Positions 1-11,998 of a stretch of DNA of 64,000 nucleotides are shown here, piece by piece. The translations under genes and the position numbers were made by a program. Source of the stretch: Nymphaea colorata. Its lineage: Eukaryota > Streptophyta > Magnoliopsida > Nymphaeales > Nymphaeaceae. The DNA lies in the NCBI RefSeq assembly GCF_008831285.2, contig NC_045140.1:13311036-13375035 (forward strand). Direction: 5' to 3'. The stretch's first letter is position 1. Each line of letters begins with the position of its first letter. The notes below the pieces were generated by a model. The model had not been told where the DNA came from. It saw only the letters and a program-made list of their open reading frames with translations, and did not search any database.

Positions 1-479
1 TACAAATCCCACCCACATAGGACACTACATATATATTAGGAGGGCTGAGCAGACAAGAGCAATATCTGCGTTTTCTTCCCATTGAGCATAATCTGATCAA
101 GCTTTGTTATGTGATGACCTTGTCCTTCAGTTGTGTTTTCACTGTAACAATTACGCCCATTGCATTTGCATGAGAAAGCAAAGAAAGAAAGAGAGACAAT
201 AAGATTGATATGATATGGTGCAACACTATGTTTATAGCATAAGAAAACAGCCTGTGTGTGCATGTGTGTCAAGGAGATTTTATAAAATGTCAAGGAAATG
301 TTTTACCATAATGAAATATAAATCATGCTAATTTGTCACCAGAAGATTCTTCCTTATCTTCAAAACTACAAAAAACACATCACCAAAAGCAAACTACAAT
401 GTTAGTGGATCATGAAAAACAAAAAAAATGATTACAATTTAACATTAAACAATGAACATCTTACCTCTCACACGAGATA

Positions 480-2427
480 TCTTCATCACAAATCTAACTC
501 TGTATGCAAACTAGTGCTTCAACAATTTCAGAAGTGGTTGAGCATCGATAATCATTAATGATTCTTTCAGCTGTACTGAATGCAGACTCAGATGCAACTG
601 TGGATATAGGGATTGCCAATATATCTCGAGCTATTTTGGATAAAACTCTATATTTACTTTCATTTGCCTTCCACGAAGATAATATATTGAAGTCTTCATT
701 AGGCCGATATCATTCTATTGGATCAGTTAAATATGCTTTCAGATCTGTGTGAGGTACTTGAGGAGTTGTAGAACTCATGTAATGTGTGAAGAATGCATCT
801 CTTGAAAAAGTTGAAGTTCTCTCTTCTTCAAAATCAACAATGGCGTTGTTTGCATGTTCATTTTCTTCATTGTGTATGCCATACACGTTTTTGTACTTAG
901 CATCCAATTCATGAAGACTGCTCTCTATTTTTTCATATTGTACCATTGCATCTATTTCATTTAGACTCTCAAGAATATACTTCAAATATCTCAGTTTGGA
1001 CCTAGGATCTAAGACAAATGCAATTCTAAAGAGAACATTGTAGTCATTTTTCCAATATTTGTCAAACTTTTCTTACATTTTGTGTGCTAATGACCTTATA
1101 TAATCGTTGTTTGCCAAATGATGTTTACGCAAATGGTTGTGTATCTTCTATATTTCTTCAAAAACCACATTAGCTGTTATGTTTCTAGTAGCAGAGAAGG
1201 TATTTGTAACATTATAGAATAACTTCAAAAACTAACACAAGGTAGTTGCATAAGACCATTCATCATCAGAAGATAAATTTATAAAATTGGGATCTACAGA
1301 AGCTAAATGTTGAAATGTATCTTTGTAGAACAATGCATCTCTCAACATGACATATGTAGAGTTCCATCGAGTTGAAACATCATAAGTTCATTTCTTTGTA
1401 CCAATCAAGCCCACTGTTCTTATACAATCCTTAAAGGAATGTAACCGCTTTGGTGATCTCTTTACATATTTAACACTTTCACGAATTTTTGAAATTGTAT
1501 CATGTAGATCCTGCATACCATCTTGAACCATAAGATTTAGAATGTGCGCACCACAGCAAATATGCAAATATCGCCCTTGCATTGAAATAAGATATCTTCT
1601 TCCTAAGTTCCTTTTCAATGTAGTTATTGCACTATCATTCGTCGAACAATTGTCAGCAGTAATAGAAAATAACTTTGAATGAATGTTCCATTTAGAGATG
1701 ATAAAGCCTCACATAAACTATTTGCATTATGTGGCGGAGGTACATGCACAAAACTAAACATATGAGCATGCAACTTCCAATATCTATTAATATATTGTCC
1801 TGTCACGCATAGATAACCCAATGTCTGCTGTGAAGTCCACATATCAAATGTCAATGGAACTCGCTGCGTAGAATCATTTATAAATCCTTGAAGTCGGGTT
1901 TTCTCAGTCTTGTACATTGACATAATTTCTCTTTTCAAAGTTCTTCTAGAAAATGGAACGAACCTATGGTTGCAAGCTTGAAGAAGTTTGTTACGATATT
2001 TATATTCTGACAAATTAAATGAAAGCTTATGTGCTATTACACACTTTGACATCAACTTTCTTCTAGACTCCATGTCAAATTTTTATATACAAACAGAAGT
2101 TGCACCAAAGTCACTAACTGCAAGTGATAAAGTTCTTTGTTTTCCTTTATTGATTTGCCTATTTAAACAAGATTTTGTATGTCGACTTTAATGGCTAGTT
2201 CCATGAGAACTGCTTGCTTTCAGTCGTTCTCCACAATGTTTGCATTTGACAAACTCTTCTCCTTTATATGTAACCAATATAAAATCAATCCATACTTTTG
2301 AAGTCATTTTTCTCTTGAAGACAACTTCTCTCTCGATAGATGATTCAATTGATTCCATATTAAAAGTTGGACAATATTCTTTATTAGAGGAACCAGACAA
2401 CATAACTGACATAAGTTGAAATGACAC
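480..2427 (-). pseudogene. Decayed hAT transposase (RICESLEEPER-type, zinc-finger BED)
   Basis: This is the cut-and-paste transposase of a hAT DNA transposon. Read on the minus strand, a BED-type zinc finger comes first (about 2188-2340, with a CKHCGER motif). The catalytic-region motif FDMWTS follows at about 1845-1860, then SITADN near 1650. Next come the CGAHILNLMVQDG block (1500-1560), an RNase-H-fold segment (about 1030-1370), and the C-terminal dimerisation domain (about 500-710) with the hallmark IPISTVASESAFS. A frameshift near 1690 separates the N-terminal half from the rest. The frame is then broken by single stops near 1388, 1229, 1150, 1073 and 710. The domain order is complete, so this is an old full-length coding region killed by point mutations rather than a truncation. 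Terminal repeats were not identified. Family assignment is firm. Confidence 0.9.
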
Positions 2428-2434
2428 ATGTAAA

Positions 2435-3780
2435 TAACCAAAACAATAAAAAGGACCATTAAGATGCAGAATATCATAGGAATGGACTTATTGAAACTAT
2501 TGATAAATAATAACTAAGACAAAATAAGTTGCAACTTGTTGAAAGAAACAAACATGCCAAAACATGATCTTTATGTGCAGACCTAAAAGAGAAGCATTTC
2601 AACTAAAATAGACGTGCTACCATTAACCATATCAATATAGAAATGTCAAGAGTCTAACCTTGGCAAGTCAATAGGAGTTAAGTCAACCTGGTCCAAGAAT
2701 TGAGTGCCTTGATAATGTTTCCTCTCTTGGCTTTGGCACGCTCAAAGACCTACAATGTTGACAGTAAATGGAAAATACAAAAATTAAGGGTAAATCAAAG
2801 GTAACAAAAACTTCCCCTTCATCCTATACGCTTAATATGGAGCAACCAATAACGAAGAAAGGTTGGAATTCCCAGGCTTCAACTTTCAAAAAGATTAAAA
2901 CAAAGAACTGTGAAAGATATCTCGTTCTTTCCCCTCAAAAAATCTGGATGACTTTTCATAGAAAATCACATTTGTTTATGCTCCTGTCTGAACGGAGCCA
3001 TGAATGTACCAAGGTTTGGCTATTCAGGAAGCATTTTCAATGAATAGTGAAAATAACATATCAGAATATCGACCTATGGAAGGAAGACCATGTCAAAGGC
3101 TGCTGGGAGATCAGAATATTGACCTTTCTTTTGATCCCTCAGTAAGCAACTGTTTGCATGGACTTGTGCAAACAGTTGACACTTGACAAAGACTAGATCC
3201 TTACCTATTTAACAATTGGCAGATCCATTTCATTGGTATATCTTTTATCCTGTGCAAGACTCCAATGCATTGTCATGTTGTTGTTAACAACTAAAGTGGT
3301 TTAAACAAAAAACTTCCTATTCATATGACAAGTTTAGAGAAAGCATGCGAGCAAGAATAGAAACAAAGAGCTTCTTATTGCTTGCATGTTTTGTCTTTTG
3401 TTCATAGTTTTACCTGGCAAATCACATTCTTGACAATAAATTATGCATTTGATATATACAAGTCTTTAGTCAATATCTCAAAATAGACAAAGAGAAGTAG
3501 CAAAAGCATAAAAGTAGAAAAAGATATAGAGGCGATGCAAAAAGTATACAACATATTGACACATACGTCTGTGTGTGTATGTGTGTGCTGTGTGTGCAGA
3601 AACAGAATGTATTGCAACCAACCAAAGGAGGTAGAAACTCAAGCACATCAGTGAACAATATATGAATGGTAAAATGCTGAAAAATCCAAGTGTGTGGATT
3701 TGGAACTCTTCAGGTTAGTTTCTTGCCAGCTTGTTCATGACCAAATGAGGGTAAGTAACAAAAGAAGTCTTCCTTTTTTT
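2435..3780. other. Intergenic, no gene recognised
   Basis: Only short unconnected reading frames occur here, such as 91 codons at 2768-3043. Their composition is lysine- and serine-rich and shows no family motif. A short GT-rich tract lies at about 3568-3598. I see no transposon ends, RNA gene or conserved domain. Confidence 0.5.
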
Positions 3781-4545
3781 TACAGCTCACTGACCATCTA
3801 CCCATGTTAAACAAAGTAACAAAGAAGTGCAATCAGACGCCCAAATGGAGATTGAGATCATGGGCAATGAGCTCGGGATCCACAAGTTGTGTTCATTTCC
3901 ATTTCTTTTCTCCTTTTTAGAAAAAAGAAGGAGAAGAACAACAAAAAATTTAACAATGAAGCAGGGGAATTTTGACGGCCAGGGAGAAAAGGGAAAAGTG
4001 GCGCACCTGTAAGAAGGACAGACAGGGAGGCTGCCGATGGGCGATGGCCACGGCGACAACCGGAGGAGGCAGTCGATGGGTAAAGGGGACGGCGACGGCA
4101 AAGACCAACTGGGAGGACCGGAGGAGGCAGCCGAAGGGCGACAGCGACGGCCGGAGGAGGCAGCCGATGGGTGATGGCGATGGCCGGAGGAAGAAGCCGA
4201 TGGGCGATGGCGACTGTCGGAGGAGGTAGACGATGGGCGACGAGGAGGCAGTCTCGAGTCTCGATGGGGAGGAACAGGGAAACAGCGAGGAAGGAACAAG
4301 CATTAAGCAATGTTAAGTGTGAATTATGAAACCCTAAGTTCATTTTTCTGAAAAAAAATAATAATGTTGGGTTTTTCGGGCCGCCGACGATCACAGAGGC
4401 AGGCCCGAGCCCGACCCGTTAATTATCGGGCCGGGCCGAGCTAGGTAATTAACGGCCCGAAAACCAATTTTTCAAGCCCAGGCCCGAGCCCGAGTCGGGC
4501 CGGGTACTGGGTACCCGGCAGCGGCCCGGCCCGTGCCCAGGCTTA
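3780..4545. mobile_element. Truncated GC-rich non-autonomous hAT-like element (copy 1)
   Basis: The right edge (4370-4545) is packed with GGGCCGGGCC-type direct and inverted repeats and ends in GTGCCCAGGCTTA. That end is the reverse complement of the left terminus TAAGCCTGGGCACCGGGCC of the complete element at 58627. The interior also matches that element in reverse orientation: the segment around 4320-4390 resembles 58830-58900, and both interiors carry the GCCCATCGGCTGC repeat. A matching left terminus is not visible upstream, so this copy is truncated. The left limit given here is approximate. Calling it hAT-like rests on the 8-bp target duplication of the other copy. Confidence 0.65.
4024..4240. 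repeat. 33-bp GC-rich minisatellite inside the hAT-like element
   Basis: Units begin with GGAGGAGGCAGCCGATGGG and run 33 bp. Clear consecutive units start at 4120, 4153, 4186 and 4219, with more diverged units before 4120. Because 33 is a multiple of three, several frames stay open and translate as an 11-residue period, which explains the overlapping Pro/Ser-rich and Arg/Gly-rich reading frames here. The related element at 58627-59405 carries only about two units at the equivalent place. Confidence 0.85.
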
Positions 4546-5181
4546 AATAAAAGGTTGATGCACTAGACTGAAGTAGGGTCTAATAGGCGGTCAGTATTGG
4601 TTTCAAAGGCATCATCTCAAGACACGGAAAGCAAGTTTGGTATCTAATGAAGACAAACAAAAGGATGAAAATTTTGGCTCTTTTGTTGGGCAGTAGGAGG
4701 AAATAACCCTTCCTACTCACCCAACAATATGGTGAAAGGTGAGAAAGGACATCTAAAATCACAATTATTACCAAAAAAAAAACTTCAAAGAAAAGCAAGA
4801 TGAAACATTCTTCAACTTCATATCCTTCACATTCCCCTCTTAACACTTGTTCATAAATTGTAGCGCTAAAATTTTATGTTCATGACAACAACATAATATT
4901 TATTAAGAAAATAATAGTTTCATAGAATAAGTGATACTTACAAAAAATTATTTCTTCAAATTATGGGAAGAAAAAAAAACCTTGACCGCATGTCTGACTT
5001 TTTGGAAAATCCGCTAGGGATGTACCAACTTAAATAAGTGAGCTGGTCCAAAAATTCCAAGTGGAAAAATCCATAAATCATGGAAGCTTATTTTTCAACA
5101 GAAAAGGTAAAAATCAATAAAAATGTTGATGTTTCCATTATCTGTAGAGCAGAATTTTGCAACATAGAGTAAAAGTAGAAA

Positions 5182-5184
<3 letters not shown>

Positions 5185-5221
<37 letters not shown>
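5185..5221. repeat. (TA)n microsatellite
   Basis: An uninterrupted TA dinucleotide run of about 37 bp lies next to the LINE-derived fragment. Confidence 0.97.
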
Positions 5222-5224
<3 letters not shown>

Positions 5225-5225
<1 letters not shown>

Positions 5226-5520
5226 TGAGGCCTGAGGATCCATTCTAAGCGACATGCCCGGCAGCCACCGAGAAGCTACCGGCATTTTCCCCACTACCTT
5301 CCATGCCTGTTTACAGAGAACCATGTTCAGTTCCTCCTTGCTGGACACCCTAATAATGAAATGACCGTGGCCGAGAGGGAGGAGCTCATGCATATTTTTT
5401 CCCATCCACAAAGCAGAGAGACCCTTTTGCATGGAAGAAATATTGTAGGCAATTCTAAAACTAGATGAGACTTTAACTTCATTTCCCTCCTTAAGATTCA
5501 CTAGCGATAGAGTAGAGGAT
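5225..5520 (-). pseudogene. LINE-type DUF4283 (ORF1-like) fragment
   Basis: The minus-strand translation contains GHGHFIIRVSSKEEL and WKVVGKMPVASRWLPG. This pattern resembles the DUF4283 domain found at the N terminus of plant LINE-encoded proteins, where a core like GxFLFRFxSxED is followed by a Trp-rich stretch ending RWxPGF. Only about 95 residues remain. It lies head to head with the plus-strand LINE reverse-transcriptase fragment that starts near 5676. It therefore belongs either to another LINE copy or to an inverted 5' part of the same one. The assignment is by motif pattern only. Confidence 0.55.
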
Positions 5521-5675
5521 GGTTAGCCAGCCATTGTGATATCGAAAGAGGATTATCAAAGCCTCTCAAAACCTATCGTGCGGTCAGCATTGGGCTGCTT
5601 CATGGAAACTTCGTCAAAGGTGAGCAGCAATTATTATCACAAATATTGATACATTGTTAGGTCCAGTAGTCTCGT

Positions 5676-6027
5676 GTGCAATCAAAGAATTTTTTAATTG
5701 ATAAGGGAAATTTTGTTCGGAAAGTAGGAAGAAGTCATATGGTTCTAATTCGAAAAGAGAAGTCAGTCAATCATATTTCAAAATTTCGGCCCATTTCTCT
5801 TGAAACAACTATGTTTAAATTCATCTCTCTCAGACAATGGTATATTGTGCAAATGGGGTGCTTGGAGGATTATACGAGGAACTAAGGGCATTTCTAGAGG
5901 GCAGGAACATCTATAACTGTTACTTGTTGAACCATGAAATGATCAATTCGATGGACAAAGCAAGAGCATCAAGTATGTGTTTGAAGGTTGATCTATCCAA
6001 GGTGTCTGATAGCATTAACTGGGAATA
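5676..6027 (+). pseudogene. LINE reverse transcriptase, 5' half (split by Copia)
   Basis: This is part of the reverse transcriptase of a plant non-LTR retrotransposon. The translation contains the FRPISL motif. In another frame it shows FLEGRNIYN followed by NHEMINSMDKAR and LKVDLSKVSDSINWEY, matching the plant LINE block QSAFVxGR...HEMIH...LKxDxSKAYDRVxW. Frameshifts separate the pieces. The sequence stops at 6027 exactly where a Copia LTR begins and resumes at 12361, where the duplicated GAATA codes for the same Glu-Tyr. The two halves are one ancient LINE interrupted by a later insertion. Confidence 0.85.
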
Positions 6028-6385
6028 TGTTAAAGGAAACAAATGCACGAGGTTAGGTCCATCACCACCTGCTCATCCGCTGCCAATTGACACCTTTCCA
6101 TAAGAGGGCCATTCATCTCAACGCCCATTTCAACGTTCATCTCAATGCTCTCTCCTCCAACTTGCCTCAAATATCAAACATTTATTTAGAAAACCTTGAC
6201 ATGTTGAGGAATGGAGAGCTCGCTCCTTACCGTTGTAAAATTTATTGACGTTGTAATTAACGGTTGTAAAGTTGCTGTATATAATGTCTTGATTTTTAGC
6301 AAATAAAGATTTAGTCTTTCCATTGACAATATTTCTTTCTTGTTCTCCTTTATCGTGCCATTTTTCATGAATAAAGCTATTCACA
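6028..6385 (+). repeat. 5' LTR of Copia element
   Basis: The repeat starts TG and ends CA. It aligns over its whole length with 11999-12360. A TATA-like GTATATAATG lies at about 6275. The final CA is followed directly by the primer-binding site. Confidence 0.95.
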
Positions 6386-6397
6386 TGGTATCAAAGC
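6386..6397 (+). other. Primer-binding site
   Basis: TGGTATCAAAGC directly abuts the 5' LTR. It matches, with one change, the initiator-methionine tRNA primer-binding site TGGTATCAGAGC usual in plant Copia elements. Confidence 0.9.
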
Positions 6398-9300
6398 AAT
6401 GAGGACAATGGCAGACCATGGAGCTGACGAGAACAGTGATAGACGAAAGATGAATGATGTTGTTCTTCTTGATCCCAGCAGCACGGATCTGTCCCAGGTG
6501 ATGTCTAACCCTTTTTTTATTCGCCATTCAGAGACAATCCTAGGAATGTCTTGGTCTCTCAGCATTTTAATGGGAAAAATTATGGGACGTGGAGTAGAGC
6601 AATGTTGATGGCTCTCTCAGCAAAAAAACATAATTGGTTTCATTGATGGTTTTATTAAGGAACCAGAAAAGGATGATCCGAGCTATCATCAATGGGTTTG
6701 GTCTAATAGTATCATACTATCCTGGATCTTAAATTTAGTCAACAAATATATTGTAGAGAGTGTTATATATTCAACTAAAGCTAGAGAAATCTGGGAAGAT
6801 TTGCGAGAACGATTTACTCAAAGTCTCACCCCTTGGATTTATCAAATCCATAGTGCTATCAGCTGTCTACAACAGGATACTATGATTGTTGCATTATATT
6901 ATACCAAATTAAAAGCTCTTTGGGATGAGCTCAGTTCATTTTCTCTCATCCCCATGTGTTCTTGTGGTGCAATGAAATCATATTCAGAACAACTCCAAAG
7001 GAAACAAATTATCCAATTTATAATGGGTCTCAATGATTCTTATAATGTTGTTAGAGGCCAGATTTTACTTCTTGATCCCCTTTTCAATGTCAACAAAGTT
7101 TATGCAATGGTCCTCCAAGAAGAAAAACAACATGAGACACAGTTTTCTGGTTAAGCTAATGGAGGGACTGCAGCCTTGGTGGTCAAACAAAGTGATCATG
7201 TTAAACAAACCAGCCAAGATGCTAACTACGATAGATTTTATAGGAACAAGGGAGGACGACAAAATAGGCCTATTTGTTGCCACTGCCGAGGAATTGGACA
7301 CATTAAAGAAAAGTGTTCCAAACTCATTGGGTACGCTCCAGGTCATCGAATCTATGATCCTAATTTGAAACCATCAATTGCAACTAATGTGTCTCAAAGG
7401 AATAGTACACCTGATGCTACCCTTTGATGGTGTTGGGTGTCTAGGTTGTGGAGAATAAATACTAAGGGTTCTGCTCCAGCATTTACATTTGAAGAATACC
7501 ACAAATTGTTGTCCTTGGTGAAAAACCTGGAGACCAATATCAACTTTGCAGGTAATGTAGTCAATGAAGGTAATGTTTGCTCTATTAATACTCAATCTTT
7601 TACTTGGATTATTGACTCGGGAGCGAGTCGACATATATGTGCTGATGAAAAAATGCACCAAAACTTAAAATCATGCAATGTTTTCGTAACATTACCTAAT
7701 GGAAAAACACTTCCGGTTCATCAGGCGGGTAAACTATCCTTGCCTTTGTTTGAATCTAATGATGTATTATGCATTCCTTCTTTTAAAGTTAATTTACTTT
7801 TAGTTAGTGAACTAACTAAAAATTTAAATTGTTCAATAACTTTTCTACCTGATCGTTATATTATTCAGGACTTAGAATCGAAGATGACGATCATGCAGGG
7901 TGAGGTGAAAGGTTGACTATATGTTCTTCAACAAAAATCACCATGTATTCAAGCATGTCTTGCGGTTTCTACTCATGAACTTTGGCATAAAAGATTAGTT
8001 CATCTTTCGCATTTTCGCTTGAAGCAAGTGAACAATTATTTAGATTTAAACTTTGACTTGAATAATGACTATGTATGTGATGTTTGCCATCGAACAAAAC
8101 AAACTCGACTTAAGTTTAGTTTAAGTGAAATATTTACTATGCATCCTTTTGATTTAATTCATTGTGATATTTGGGACCCTTATGCTCAAACCACTATTTC
8201 TGGTGTGCATTATTTTCTTAGCATTGTAAATTATTACTCTCGTACCACTTGGATTGTCTTAATGAGACATAAATATGAGACATTACATCTTATCAAATTT
8301 TTTTTTGCTTTGATGAAAACACAGTTTAATTGTCAAATTAAATCTTTGCAAACGGATAATGGGATTGGATTTTTTTTTTACAAAAATAAGGTACCACTCA
8401 TCAACATAGTTGTGTGGCTACAAAATGGCATAGTGGAATGTAAACATATGCATCTTCTTGAAGTTCCAATGGCCTTACATTTTGAATCTAATTGACCTTT
8501 GCATTTTTTGGGTGAATGTGTTTTGACTGATTAATTGTATACCATCATCAAAACTTAATGAAATGAAATATTATTTGGTAAAAAACCAAACATTAAACAC
8601 CTTGGAGTTTTTGGATTTTTATGTTATGCAACAAATACATGCCAAAACAAAGACAAATTTGACTCTAGAGCGACTAAGTGCATTTTCATTGGATACCCTA
8701 AAGGACAAAAAACCTATAAATTGTATGATCTTGAGACACACAAGGTGTTTGCTAGTCGTGATGTAATCTTTCATGAAAATATTTTTTCCTTTTCAAAATA
8801 AAAAGTTGGTGAAAAAGGTGTTGTTTTACCCATTGTATATGATCTAGATATTTATCCTACACAAGGAATAAGGAATAGAACGTCCATTACTACCCCCCTT
8901 AATCTAGAACACATTGACCTAGGAACCAATGTTTTCATGAACCCACTTATGAATGACAAGTCGATCAAGCAGATGAGGAGTACATAGATAAAAATGAACC
9001 AAACCTGTCTTTGTTTGATCCAGATCTAGATCCAAATCCAAATCCATCTTTAGTACCTAGGAGATCTACTCGTGTGAGAAAACCTACAACATGGTTAAAG
9101 GATTTCCAATGTTCACCTCTTACCTCACTCTCAACCAATGACATCTCCAAATCAAGTTAGCAAAAAGGAACGAGGTATCCCATAAGAAAAGTTATTTATT
9201 TTCATTGTTTCTCGAATAATCATTTTACTTTTCTCACATCTCTTGTTTCTAATTCTAAGCCGAAAAACTTTGAAGAAGCAGCTCAACATAAGGAATGGAG

Positions 9301-10734
9301 AGACGCTATGGATTGCAAGATTCGTGCTTTACAAGAAAACAAGACTTGGACTATTACATAACTTCTAATAGGAGTAAAACCAATGCGGTGCAAACATCAC
9401 TTCTAATAGAGGTAAAACCAATCGGGTGCAAATAGGTTTACAAGATTAAACTAAAATCAGATGGATCCATAAAATATTACATGGCTAGGCTAGTGGCCAA
9501 ATGATACACTCAACAAGAGGGATTGGACTATAATGAAACATTCACTCCGGTTGCAAAAATGATCACGGTACGTACTCTTTTTACTATGGTAGCTAACCGA
9601 GATTGGATCATGTGTGAAATAAACATCAATAATGCTTTCCTACATAGTGACTTGCATGAGAAGGTCTACATGAAAATACCTCAAGGGTATGTCAAACAGG
9701 GGGAGAATCAGGTATGTAAGCTACATAAATCTCCTTACGGTTTAAAACAATCTCCAAGAAATTAGTTTCATAAGCTTTCAACTGCTATGGAAGATTATGG
9801 ATTTATGCAATCTAAAGCTGACCAATCTCTAAAGCTGACCACTCTCTATTCACTTTCAAGCATGATAAATTTTTTTTTGTCATTCTAGTGTACGTTGATG
9901 ACTTGATAATTGTAGGAAATATAAAGGATGGAATTGATACTTTCAAATCATTTCTATGAAAAAAATTTCACAAGAAAGGACTTAGGCAAACCTAAATATT
10001 TTTTGGGAATTAAAATATGCTCGTTCTTCAAAAGGTATATATCTCTCACACAAAAAAAATGCTCTAGATATTATTCATGAAATAGGTCTCTTGAGAGCAA
10101 AACTATAGAAACAAACGCCAAATGAAACAAAAGCATGGGTTGGACGAAGATCATGGAGACTACATCAAGGATCCAACACAATATCACCGGCTTATTGAGA
10201 GACTAATCTATCTCATCATTACATGCCCAGATATACAATACGCCATGCACGTCCTAAGCAAGTCCATGCAACAACCACGCATACCCCACCTACAAGCAGC
10301 ATTTCGAGTTATTTGAAATCTCAAGAAAAATACAGACTAAGGCATCCTAATGAGTAAAGAGAATAATATGCAGTTAAGTGCCTTTTGTGCTTCAGAATGG
10401 GCTACCTGCCGTCAAACGCGACGATCTACCACTCGCTTCCTTGGTCCAGTTCTCATATCTTGGAAGTCAAAGAAACAACAGACGGTGTCATGATCCTCTG
10501 CTGAAGCTGAATATAGATCCATGGCTAATGTGGTATGCAAAATAACATGGTTAAGATATCTATTGAACGACTTTGGAGTTAATCAACTACCCAGTAACGG
10601 TTTTTTGTGACAACCAAGTAGCATTGGATATAGCTGCCAATCCAGTTTTTCATGAGCGCACGAAACATATTGAACTAGATTGTCACGTCGCGTGATAAAA
10701 ATTACTTCAGGAAACAATACGCACATGTTACATC

Positions 10735-11874
10735 TAGGGGTGAACAACGAGCCGAGTAACTCGAACTCTGCTCGTTAAAGCTCGGCTCGAACTCGAGTTC
10801 GAGCCAGCTTTTCTACTCAATGAGTTGAGAACGAGTTGCTGGTTCAACTCATTTATTTATTGAGTCGAGTTCAAGTTTGTTTATCAAGCTCGATTAACAT
10901 AGCTCGGCTTGTTAGCTCGAGTAACTTTCCTCTTCTTTTTTTTCTCTCGCTTTCTCCTTCCATCGATGCTGCGTCACTTTCCCATTTTTTTCTCTCTCTC
11001 TCTCTTCACTGGCTTTCTTTTGATTCTCATGAACTGCCACCGCCACCAGCCACCGATTCTCTATCCTTCAAAGGCTACTGCATAACGCTAAGGTACTCTA
11101 TCTTGTTTTGCCCAAGTCTCTCCCTCTACCCTTCCCTTCTCTCGCTCCCTCTCTGATTTCACACTCTCCCTCTTTTTGCCTCCCTCTCCGATTTTGCCTC
11201 CCTCTCCGATCTCACATTCTAGATTGGGCAAAGGTTTTGCCCAAGCGAGCGTTTTTGGAACCCTTGATTACGCCCAAGTCTCTCCCTCTACTCTCCCCTT
11301 CTCTCACTCCCTCTCTGATCTCACATTCTCGATTGGGCAAAGGTTTTGCCCACGAGGGTTTCTGGAACCCTTGATTGTGCAGAGGCAAAGTTTTTGCCCA
11401 AGTAAGGGTTTCTGGAACCTTGATTGGGCAGAGACAAAGGTTTTGCCCAAAGCGAGTGAGTGAAACCCTCAATTCACTCCCTCGCTTGGGCAGGTGAGGG
11501 TTTTAGAAACCCTCACTTGAAACCCTTGTCTTGGGTGAGGGTTCCTTGCTTGGTGGGCAAGGGCTTTCGAAACCCTTCTCATGGGTTTTGGTGGGGAAGA
11601 ATCAGGTGACACTGACGGCAGTGGTTGATCAAGGGGGGTATGGCAGTGGTTGAGCAAGGGGAAGCGGTGAAGAAAAAGCAGAGAAACGAGTTTGTCGAGC
11701 CTTCAAGTCGAGCTCGAGCTCAACAAATTCTGTCGAGTCGAGCTGAAAATGCATAGGTCGAGTTATTTTCGAGCTCGAGCCGAGCTCGAGCCGAGCTCGA
11801 GCTCGAAGTTTCATTAGCCGAGCCGAGCTCGAGCTGGGTGAACTCGGGCTTGACTCGGCTCGTGTTCACCCCTA
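10735..11874. mobile_element. Non-autonomous hAT-type element inserted in Copia RNase H
   Basis: The element begins TAGGGGTGAAC and ends GTTCACCCCTA, perfect terminal inverted repeats. It is flanked by an exact 8-bp duplication, GTTACATC (10727-10734 and 11875-11882), the target size typical of hAT transposons. Subterminal zones at both ends are dense in CTCGAGCCGAG-type repeats and could fold on themselves. The 1140-bp interior holds pyrimidine-rich tracts and repeated TTGGGCAAA/TTTGCCCAA units but no transposase. Removing the element and one target copy restores the Copia reading frame across the site. Confidence 0.95.
11214..11470. repeat. Repeated short palindromes inside the hAT-type element
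   Basis: TTGGGCAAA, a GG spacer and TTTGCCCAA form a near-perfect hairpin at 11224-11244. Variants recur around 11333-11352, 11386-11402 and 11423-11450, joined by copies of GGGTTTCTGGAACCCTTGATT. Longer pyrimidine-rich repeats (CCCAAGTCTCTCCCTCTAC) occur near 11110 and 11268. The open frames seen on both strands follow from these repeats. Confidence 0.8.
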
Positions 11875-11990
11875 GTTACATCCGAAGCAAAGACCCACTA
11901 GCAGACTTATTTACTAAAGCATTAGGAAAAGAAGGTTTTTATCATCCATTGCTCAAGTTTGGTGACGTCAGTCTTTACATACCTGTTTGA

Positions 11991-11998
11991 AGGGGGAG
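11991..11998 (+). other. Polypurine tract
   Basis: AGGGGGAG lies directly before the TG of the 3' LTR. This is the expected plus-strand primer site for Copia replication. Confidence 0.9.

Larger units (their letters stand above)
6399..11992 (+). pseudogene. Copia gag-pol polyprotein, broken
   Basis: These are the remains of a Copia polyprotein. In order: the gag N-terminal domain (6400-7150); a CCHC zinc knuckle CCHCRGIGHIKEKC (about 7275-7320); the protease active site IIDSGASRHIC (about 7610); the integrase zinc finger and core (7975-8500, with LIHCDIW and LQTDNG); reverse transcriptase (about 9240-9960, with DYNETFTPVAK, HKSPYGLKQ and VYVDDL near 9890); and RNase H (10330-10730, resuming 11883-11992 with KDPLADLFTKALG). 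RNase H is split by the hAT insertion. Short tandem duplications of 38 bp (9361-9436) and 17 bp (9811-9844) add frameshifts, and stops occur throughout. It cannot give a working protein. Confidence 0.9.

Noticed and set aside
3787-4394. Overlapping 117-178 codon frames on the minus strand, rich in Pro, Ser and Arg
   Set aside because: They arise from the 33-bp minisatellite, which keeps several frames open at once; no domain is visible.
11108-11472. Several overlapping 86-106 codon frames on both strands
   Set aside because: They are translations of the pyrimidine-rich and palindromic repeats inside the hAT-type element.
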